Assembly (NCBI GenBank): GCA_963699225.1
Contig: OY969423.1
Span: 2,418,001 to 2,482,000, forward strand
Direction: 5' to 3'
Length of the DNA stretch: 64,000 bases
DNA from: VRUE01 sp963699225
Lineage (GTDB): Bacteria; Actinomycetota; Thermoleophilia; Solirubrobacterales; 70-9
Shown here: positions 23,933 through 29,251 of the stretch, piece after piece
How the letters are laid out: each line of letters begins with the position of its first letter
Position numbering within the stretch: position 1 is the first letter of the stretch
Position numbers and translations under genes: made by a program
The notes under the pieces: generated by a model
Database searches by the model: none
Seen by the model: the letters and a program-made list of their open reading frames with translations, nothing else
What the model was told of the DNA's origin: nothing

Positions 23933-24863
23933 GTTGGTTCTCCTTGGCTGGCTCAGTTCGCGGCTTGCGGGCGCGAATGATCGCCGAGCCGGCGCTGTCG
24001 TGAACTCGATGAGTCTCGGTGATCTCGACATCAACAAGTCCAGCGGCGGCGAGCGCTCGCTCGAACTCCACTCGGGTCAGCGCCCCGGCGATGCAGCCGG
24101 TCCACTCGGCCATGTCGGCGCGCGTCGCGTCGTCCATGTCCTCGTCGGCGATCACGTCGGACACCGCGAAGCGCCCACCGGGCTTGAGGACGCGGGCGGC
24201 CTCGGCCAGCACCGCCGGCTTGTCGCCTGAGAGGTTGATCACGCAGTTAGAGATCACCACGTCGACCGTCTCGGCGGGAAGCGGGATCGACTCGATCTGC
24301 CCGCGCAGCCACTCGACGTTCTCGACCCCGGCCTTCTCCTGGTTCTGGCGGGCCAGGGCCAGCATCTCGTCGGTCATATCGAGGCCGTAAGCCTTGCCGG
24401 TCGGGCCGACGCGGCGCGCGGAGAGCAGGACGTCGATCCCGCCGCCGGATCCGAGGTCGAGGACGGTTTCCCCGGCACCCAGCTCGGCGACGGCGGTCGG
24501 GTTGCCGCAGCCGAGCGAGGCCATCGTTGCCGTGTCGGGAAGCTCGCCCTGCTCGCCGTCGCCGTAGAGGCCGGCGCCGAAGACCTTGGCCTCCTCCTCG
24601 CCGAGGACGGTCTCTGCCGCGCAGCAGGCAGCGCCGGCCTCCGCGCCCGCGCTGACGCTGGTGGCTGCGGCCGCGTAGCGGGTGCGGACGGCGTCGCGGA
24701 TCTCCTCGCCGTTTGCCTCCCCGGCCGAGCAGCCGCAGGAGGAAGACTCCGGCTCGCAGCAGTCGGCCTTGTCGGTCGGCTCGCAGCAATCGGCCTGGGC
24801 CTCGGTCGAACAGCAGGAAGGGTCGGTGGCCTCGGGGGCTTTCGTGTCGGTCAGCTCAGCCAT
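23925..24863 (-). CDS. arsM: arsenite S-adenosylmethionine methyltransferase
   Basis: A 312-residue ArsM. The SAM-binding core is ETVLDLGSGGGIDVLLSARR and KAYGLDMTDEMLALARQNQE, with the arsenic-binding cysteines at SLGCGNP, ISNCVINLS and EWTGCIAGAL. It methylates As(III) to volatile or less toxic species. The first ~50 residues are an unusual Cys-rich extension with repeated CC pairs (SCCSTE, DCCEP, DCCEP, CGCSAG), which may load arsenite. Start at ATG 24863, with AAGGAG 8 nt upstream; it overlaps the end of arsR by 13 nt. Second gene of the minus-strand operon. Confidence 0.92.
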   Translation of the reverse strand: MAELTDTKAPEATDPSCCSTEAQADCCEPTDKADCCEPESSSCGCSAGEANGEEIRDAVRTRYAAAATSVSAGAEAGAACCAAETVLGEEEAKVFGAGLYGDGEQGELPDTATMASLGCGNPTAVAELGAGETVLDLGSGGGIDVLLSARRVGPTGKAYGLDMTDEMLALARQNQEKAGVENVEWLRGQIESIPLPAETVDVVISNCVINLSGDKPAVLAEAARVLKPGGRFAVSDVIADEDMDDATRADMAEWTGCIAGALTRVEFERALAAAGLVDVEITETHRVHDSAGSAIIRARKPRTEPAKENQHS

Positions 24864-25204
24864 GCGGTGAACTCCTTTAGGGCGTCGGGGATCACGTAGT
24901 AATAGGCCCACAGCCCCGGTCGCTCCGAGCCGACGATGCCGGCATCGCGCAGCTTCTTGAGGTGGTGGGAGATAGTCGGCTGGGACAGATCGAAGAGCGG
25001 CACCAGCTCGCAGACGCAGACTTTCCCGGCGTGCTTTCGCAGCACGTCGACCAACTGCAGGCGCACCGGGTCGCCGAGCGCTTTTGCGATCTCGGCCATC
25101 CGCTGGGCCTGCTCCCGCTCGACGTCGGGATAGAACACCGGCTCGCAGCAGGGTTCGCCCGGCGGGCGCTTGGTCTTTGGCTCCAGCTCCAGATCGACGC
25201 TCAT
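24851..25204 (-). CDS. arsR: ArsR-family arsenic-responsive repressor
   Basis: A 117-residue winged-helix repressor. The metal-binding element VCVCELVPLFDLSQPTISHH includes the CxC typical of As(III)-sensing ArsR on or next to the recognition region, and an extra N-terminal pair EPCCEP could add a third ligand. DNA-binding helix: SQPTISHHLKKLRDAGIV. It should bind the divergent promoter region 25205-25259 and release on arsenite. Its own promoter (25212-25240) places the transcription start at or next to the ATG, so the message is probably leaderless. Confidence 0.9.
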   Translation of the reverse strand: MSVDLELEPKTKRPPGEPCCEPVFYPDVEREQAQRMAEIAKALGDPVRLQLVDVLRKHAGKVCVCELVPLFDLSQPTISHHLKKLRDAGIVGSERPGLWAYYYVIPDALKEFTAWLS

Positions 25205-25211
25205 CTATTTA

Positions 25212-25240
25212 CATATATCTATTGAAATCAGACTTGTCAA
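25212..25240 (-). promoter_or_regulatory. arsR promoter, probably leaderless
   Basis: On the minus strand TTGACA (25240-25235) and TATATG (25217-25212) are separated by 17 bp, close to the sigma-70 consensus. The arsR ATG is at 25204, only 7 nt past the -10 box. The arms ATTGA and TCAAT (25221-25241) form an imperfect inverted repeat over the promoter, a fair ArsR operator candidate also placed to control the plus-strand operon. Confidence 0.7.
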
Positions 25241-25259
25241 TGCTTAGGATCGCGGCCGA

Positions 25260-25979
25260 ATGGAAACGGTCGCCGTCATCACCGACATCCACGGCAATCT
25301 GCCGGCGCTGGAGGCAGCGCTCGTCAGGGTTGAGGAGATCGCCCCCAACGCGATCTACTGCGGCGGCGATCTGGTCGGCTACGGACCCTGGCCCAACGAG
25401 GTCTGCCGCCTGATCGAGGAGCGGGGTATCCCGACGATCTACGGCAACTACGACTACGCGATCGGCCGCGACGAAGAGGACTGCGGCTGCGCCTACATCA
25501 CTCCCCACGACCGCGAGCTGGGGCAGCGCTCAGTCGACTGGACGCTGGCGAACACCGACCAGCGCTCCAAGGACTACATGCGCGAGCTGCCCTTCGACCT
25601 TCGCTTCGAGCTGGGCGGCAAGCGGGTCCGCCTCGTCCACGGCTCGCCGCGCAAGGTCAACGAGTACCTCTTCGAGGACAAGCCCGCCCACACCTTCGAG
25701 CGGATCGCCGCCGGAGCCGAGTGCGACGTGCTCGTCTTCGGCCACACCCACAAGCCCTGGATCGCCACCCACGGCGGCGTCTCGTTCGTCAACTGCGGCT
25801 CGGTCGGTAAGCCCAAGGACGGCGACCCGCGCGGCGCCTTCGCCGTCTTGGAGACCTCCGGCGTCGGCATCGCGGCCCGGATCGAGCGCTTCGACTATGA
25901 CGCCGAGCTCGCCTCGCGAGAAGTCGCCGCCGCCGGGCTGCCGGTCGAGTTCGCCGAGAAGCTGTTGGCCGCGGCGTGA
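25260..25979 (+). CDS. calcineurin-like metallophosphoesterase of the arsenic island
   Basis: A 239-residue metallophosphoesterase (YfcE/MJ0936-like). Metal ligands are visible in order: VITDIHGNLPALEAAL (D, H), IYCGGDLVGYGPWPNEV (GD), YGNYDYAIGRD (normally GNHD, here Tyr replaces His), LVHGSPRKVNEYL (H) and VFGHTHKPW (GHxH). It would hydrolyse a phosphodiester or phosphomonoester; the substrate is unknown. It opens the plus-strand operon, divergent from arsR, and its stop overlaps the start of arsC (GTGA). Placement suggests a function in arsenic or phosphate metabolism. Confidence 0.87.
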   Translation: METVAVITDIHGNLPALEAALVRVEEIAPNAIYCGGDLVGYGPWPNEVCRLIEERGIPTIYGNYDYAIGRDEEDCGCAYITPHDRELGQRSVDWTLANTDQRSKDYMRELPFDLRFELGGKRVRLVHGSPRKVNEYLFEDKPAHTFERIAAGAECDVLVFGHTHKPWIATHGGVSFVNCGSVGKPKDGDPRGAFAVLETSGVGIAARIERFDYDAELASREVAAAGLPVEFAEKLLAAA

Positions 25980-26605
25980 GCACGATGAAGCACGTGTTGT
26001 TCGTCTGCACGCAGAACGCCGGGCGCTCGCAGATGGCGCAGGCATTCTTCGAGCGCTACGCGCCTGAGGACCTGCACGCCGAGTCAGCGGGCCTTAAGCC
26101 CGCCGGCCAGATCCACCCGACCGTGGTCGAGGCAATGAAGGAGATCGGAATCGACCTCTCCGATCGTCGGCCGAAGAGGCTCACGGTCGAGATGCAGCTG
26201 CACGCCGACCTTGCCGTGACCCTCGGCTGCGGCGGGCGCTGCCCCTACGTTCCAGCTCAGGTCGAGGACTGGGACCTTCCCGATCCGGCCGGCCGCTCCC
26301 TCGAGCAGGTGCGCGCTATCCGTGACGAGATCGGTGGTCGGGTCGATGACCTCATCCTGTATCGCTCCGGAGAGATCCGTGCCGACAGGACCGCCCACGA
26401 GCTGCGATTGCAGAAAGTGCTTCCGTCGCTCATCGCGGAGTTCGAAGGAATGCGCACGCCGCAGGAGATCCGCGAATGTGCCGACGTCGTCCTGAGCAGC
26501 TTCGACGACGCACGAATCCGCAGCCACGTCGCGACGCTGGCACAGCGCCGTACTCGCGAGTGCCTAAAAGCCGACCATTGCTACGAGTTGGAGGTTGTCC
26601 GATGA
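25976..26605 (+). CDS. arsC: arsenate reductase with C-terminal three-helix domain
   Basis: A 209-residue protein. Residues ~4-135 form an LMW-phosphatase-type arsenate reductase: HVLFVCTQNAGRSQMAQAFF (C-x5-R), AESAGLKPAGQIHPTVVEAM, TLGCGGRCPYVPAQVEDWDL. The last ~70 residues (LQKVLPSLIAEFEGMRTPQE and DARIRSHVATLAQRRTRECL) look like the three-helix bundle domain that in mycobacteria and relatives is attached to such reductases. It differs clearly from the arsC at 23504. GTG overlaps the phosphoesterase stop; ATG 25985 is an alternative start. Confidence 0.9.
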   Translation: MSTMKHVLFVCTQNAGRSQMAQAFFERYAPEDLHAESAGLKPAGQIHPTVVEAMKEIGIDLSDRRPKRLTVEMQLHADLAVTLGCGGRCPYVPAQVEDWDLPDPAGRSLEQVRAIRDEIGGRVDDLILYRSGEIRADRTAHELRLQKVLPSLIAEFEGMRTPQEIRECADVVLSSFDDARIRSHVATLAQRRTRECLKADHCYELEVVR

Positions 26606-27351
26606 CCGATGCCCCATTGCCGCGCCGCCTTTTCGCCGAGTTCCTCGGCTCGGCCTTTCTCGCCGCCACCGTGATCGGTTCGGGGATTGCCGCCGCTCAG
26701 CTCTCCCCGAACGACGTCGGTCTGCAACTCTTTGAGAACGCTGCGGCGACGGCGGCCGGCCTCTTCACCTTCATCCTCATGTTTGGGCCGGTCTCGGGCG
26801 CCCACTTCAACCCGGTCGTCTCTCTGGTCGATGCCGCCTTCGGCGGCCTGCGCTGGCGCCACGCCTTCGCCTACATCCCCGCCCAGGTCATCGGCTGCAT
26901 CACCGGGGCGGTGGCGGCGAACCTGATGTTCTCGCTGACGGCGATCTCGATCTCAACGCACCATCGCGCCTCCCCGGCGCACCTCTTCGCCGAGGTGGTC
27001 GCGACCCTCGGCCTGCTGCTGGTGATCTTCTCGCTGGCGCGGACGCGGCGCGGCAACCTCGCCCCGGCCGCGGTCGGCGCCTACATCGGCTCCGCTTACT
27101 TCTTCACCAGCTCGACCAGCTTCGCCAACCCGGCGATCGACGTCGGGCGCATGTTCTCCGACACCTTCGCCGGCATCGCCCCGGCCTCTGTCCCGGCCTT
27201 CATCGTCTTTCAGCTCATCGGCGGCGCCATAGCGATCGGCGTCATCCGCACCCTTTACCCAGATCTCACCGCCGAAGAGGCGGCCGAGATCCTGCTTCCC
27301 CACGAGGCCGAAGGCGACCGCGAGCCGGTCTCCACGAGGAGCACAGGTTGA
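26602..27351 (+). CDS. aquaporin (MIP) family channel, AqpS-like
   Basis: A 249-residue membrane channel with six transmembrane segments and two pore half-helices: SGAHFNPVVSLVDAAFGG (first NPA altered to NPV) and SSTSFANPAIDVGRMFSD (second NPA intact). MIP channels in ars operons pass As(III) out of the cell downhill after arsenate reduction, replacing an ArsB/Acr3 pump, which this island lacks. ATG overlaps the arsC stop. The final ~25 residues are acidic and cytoplasmic. Confidence 0.9.
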   Translation: MTDAPLPRRLFAEFLGSAFLAATVIGSGIAAAQLSPNDVGLQLFENAAATAAGLFTFILMFGPVSGAHFNPVVSLVDAAFGGLRWRHAFAYIPAQVIGCITGAVAANLMFSLTAISISTHHRASPAHLFAEVVATLGLLLVIFSLARTRRGNLAPAAVGAYIGSAYFFTSSTSFANPAIDVGRMFSDTFAGIAPASVPAFIVFQLIGGAIAIGVIRTLYPDLTAEEAAEILLPHEAEGDREPVSTRSTG

Positions 27352-27553
27352 GGTTTCCGGCCCATGTTGGGGCGACTGTAGAGCCGATCGTCATCACGTT
27401 CATGAGCGGTTTCGACCCGAGCTTCACGGGTCGATAACCGTCTTGCTTTCCTAGACCACCGCGCCGGAGCGTCGCGAGACGCGATTCTCGCGATGCCCAG
27501 TTGGTGAATCCGCGGGGTTGACGCAGGGGCCGGGGATCACCCGTGTCTTCGAT

Positions 27554-27618
27554 CCAGAAAAGGTGGGACTAGAAAAGTTGGAGAGGGACTTGAAAAGTAG
27601 TACGGAAGTTAAAAAGTA
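27554..27618 (+). repeat. ~65-bp direct repeat, right copy (flanks arsenic island)
   Basis: Partner of 23422-23484, same orientation, ~4.1 kb apart. Within it GAAAAG-like boxes recur at 27557, 27572, 27592 and 27611 (the last AAAAAG), so it is itself built from a loose 15-20 nt unit, and two units share GGGACTxGAAAAGT. Confidence 0.8.
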
Positions 27619-27667
27619 CTAGTGCAATAACGGAAATTCCGGTTGGGAAGAAGTTTCGTCGCAAATT

Positions 27668-27700
27668 ATTCACCTCGATTTTCCCCCAGGTTCACATGTG
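27668..27700 (+). promoter_or_regulatory. candidate PHO box (three 11-nt units) upstream of pstS
   Basis: Three consecutive 11-mers, ATTCACCTCGA, TTTTCCCCCAG and GTTCACATGTG, fit the direct-repeat pattern of actinobacterial PhoP/RegX3 sites (TTCAC at 11-nt steps), with a weak middle unit. It lies about 80 nt before a PstS-like gene. The pattern is seen directly; binding is inference. Confidence 0.5.
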
Positions 27701-27779
27701 ATCGGACCCTTGCAAAGACGATCCCCACATTCCCGCGCAAAGAGATGCGGGGCCAATGTCAGAGATCCAAGGAGGATCC

Positions 27780-29090
27780 ATGTCACGCTTTGGGATAAGG
27801 AAATCGGGGAGGGCCGGACTGCGTGCCGCGCTTCTCACCGGTGCAACGGTCGCCGCGCTTGCGGTCGGCGGGCTCGGTGCCGGCGGTGCTTCTGCTGCCG
27901 TCCTGTGCAACGGTGGAAACATCATCGGCGAAGGCTCTTCGCTGCAGAAGGTCGCTCAGCAGAACGTCTGGATTCCTGCGTTCCAGACCGAAGTCTGCAA
28001 CTTCGGCACGCTGCCAAAAATCGAATACAAAGCGGAAGGCAGCGGTGCAGGCCTGAAAGCTTGGGGAGCAAACGGCGGTGCGATTGACCGCACCCGTGCG
28101 TTCATCGGCACCGATGACGCCCCGACCGCGGCTCAGATCGCCAACATCAAGGCGGCGGCAGGCGGCGGCAATGTTCTCGTGATCCCGGTCGCCCAAACCG
28201 CGATCACTCCCGTCGTCAACCCGCCTGCCGGCTGCACGGTTGCCAACCTGACCAACAAGGAACTCGAGAAGTCATTCCGCGGAATCATCATCAAATGGTC
28301 GGAACTTGAAAACGCTGAAGGCGGCGCGGCCTGTGAAGCACCGCTGACGCGGGTGGTCCGCTTCGATAGCTCTGGAACCACCTATCAGTTCAAGAACTAC
28401 CTCAGCCTGGCCAACACGGCCTCGCTGCCCTGCATCGAAAAAACCTGGAAACAGCTGGAGCCGATTGAAAACTCCGAAACCGGCGCCCCGAACACCAGTT
28501 GGCCGGAAAGCTGCAAAAAAACCCTCAGCTCGTTGGTTCGCCCGGCTGCTAAGGGCGGCGGCGAAGTGGTTAAAAAGGTGAACGCGACGCCGGGTTCGAT
28601 CGGCTATGCCGCTCTGTCCGACGCTGAGGCAAACGGCGGCACCGTCGTCAACGTTCAGAACAACGGGTTCGTCTCGATCGAAGAAGCGACCTACGGTGAA
28701 CCGCAGATCGCTGGCGCCTCGGCGGGCAAAGGAACCGCCAACTGCGCCGCCACCAAGTACACCGTCCCGGTCGAAGGTCGCCGCACTGGCACCGGCATCG
28801 ATGTCGACTGGTCGCAGGTCTTCGGCGCCCTGCCGGCGATCGGCGGCACCGCCTACCCGCTGTGCACGCTGACGTACGACCTGGCCTTCAAGGGCTACAA
28901 AGAAGCCGGGTTCAAATTCGCTCCGTACCAGACGGTTCGGGACTACATCAACGGCTACGTTGTCTTCGGCGGCCAGACCGCGCTGACGACCACGGAAACC
29001 AACTACGCCCCACTGCCGGAAACCAAAGGTCTCGCCGGCAACAACGTTCTCGCCGCGGCCAAGTTCTCTGCGGCGCTGATCAGCCAGTAA
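27780..29090 (+). CDS. pstS: PstS-like phosphate-binding protein
   Basis: A 436-residue exported protein with a signal peptide (LRAALLTGATVAALAVGGLG, cleavage near ASA). PstS-family blocks: NIIGEGSSLQKVAQQNVWIP, YKAEGSGAGLKAWGA, FIGTDDAPTAAQIANI, LVIPVAQTAITPVVNPP, LTNKELEKSFRGIIIKWSEL and VVRFDSSGTTYQFKNYLS. These residues line the anion site in PstS. No pstC, pstA or pstB follows, so it is an orphan binding protein or a sensor. There is no lipobox; it may be secreted. Ideal AAGGAGGA sits before the ATG. It has its own terminator at 29131 and uses GAA and AAA codons more than housekeeping genes here. Confidence 0.85.
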   Translation: MSRFGIRKSGRAGLRAALLTGATVAALAVGGLGAGGASAAVLCNGGNIIGEGSSLQKVAQQNVWIPAFQTEVCNFGTLPKIEYKAEGSGAGLKAWGANGGAIDRTRAFIGTDDAPTAAQIANIKAAAGGGNVLVIPVAQTAITPVVNPPAGCTVANLTNKELEKSFRGIIIKWSELENAEGGAACEAPLTRVVRFDSSGTTYQFKNYLSLANTASLPCIEKTWKQLEPIENSETGAPNTSWPESCKKTLSSLVRPAAKGGGEVVKKVNATPGSIGYAALSDAEANGGTVVNVQNNGFVSIEEATYGEPQIAGASAGKGTANCAATKYTVPVEGRRTGTGIDVDWSQVFGALPAIGGTAYPLCTLTYDLAFKGYKEAGFKFAPYQTVRDYINGYVVFGGQTALTTTETNYAPLPETKGLAGNNVLAAAKFSAALISQ

Positions 29091-29130
29091 GCGTGTAACG
29101 GCTTCGTAAAGAAGCTGTGTATTTGGAGAC

Positions 29131-29156
29131 GAGGGCCGGGCAATTGCCCGGCCCTC
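29131..29156 (+). terminator. perfect-palindrome terminator after pstS
   Basis: A 26-nt perfect inverted repeat folds into an 11-bp GC-rich stem with an AATT loop, followed by GCTATTTACA. The core CCGGGCAATTGCCCGG is shared exactly with the rpoC terminator at 60483-60512. Poor U tract, so partial read-through into the next gene is possible. Confidence 0.75.
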
Positions 29157-29251
29157 GCTATTTACACATTCGGCGCACAACTTTTCGCGATGTTCACATG
29201 ATCGCGTTACCTCGCTGCGACGCTCGGGCGCGAATGGCCCACGGGAGCAGG

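Larger units (their letters stand above)
27352..27779 (+). other. 428-bp intergenic region between the arsenic island and pstS
   Basis: No gene seen. It contains two 7-bp-stem hairpins (27413-27433 and 27472-27493; the first may be a weak terminator for the aquaporin operon, with no T tract), the right copy of the 65-bp direct repeat (27554-27618), a short palindrome CGGAAATTCCG near 27631, a candidate PHO box (27668-27700) and the pstS ribosome-binding site AAGGAGGA just before 27780. The right half is clearly more AT-rich than the coding DNA around it. Confidence 0.6.

Noticed and set aside
27390..27433. GTTCATGAGCG and GCTTCACGGG as a further PHO box
   Set aside because: The second element is part of a hairpin stem and lies far from any start; too weak.
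23422..27618. CRISPR or integron-type array made by the repeated AT-rich sequence
   Set aside because: Only two copies, 4.1 kb apart, with ordinary genes between and no spacers, cas genes or integrase.
29161..29210. Second TTCACA element (GTTCACATGAT) upstream of the NHL/InlB gene considered as a PHO box
   Set aside because: The neighbouring TTACACA is 30 nt away, not a multiple of 11, and the adjacent 11-mers do not match; only one unit is convincing.
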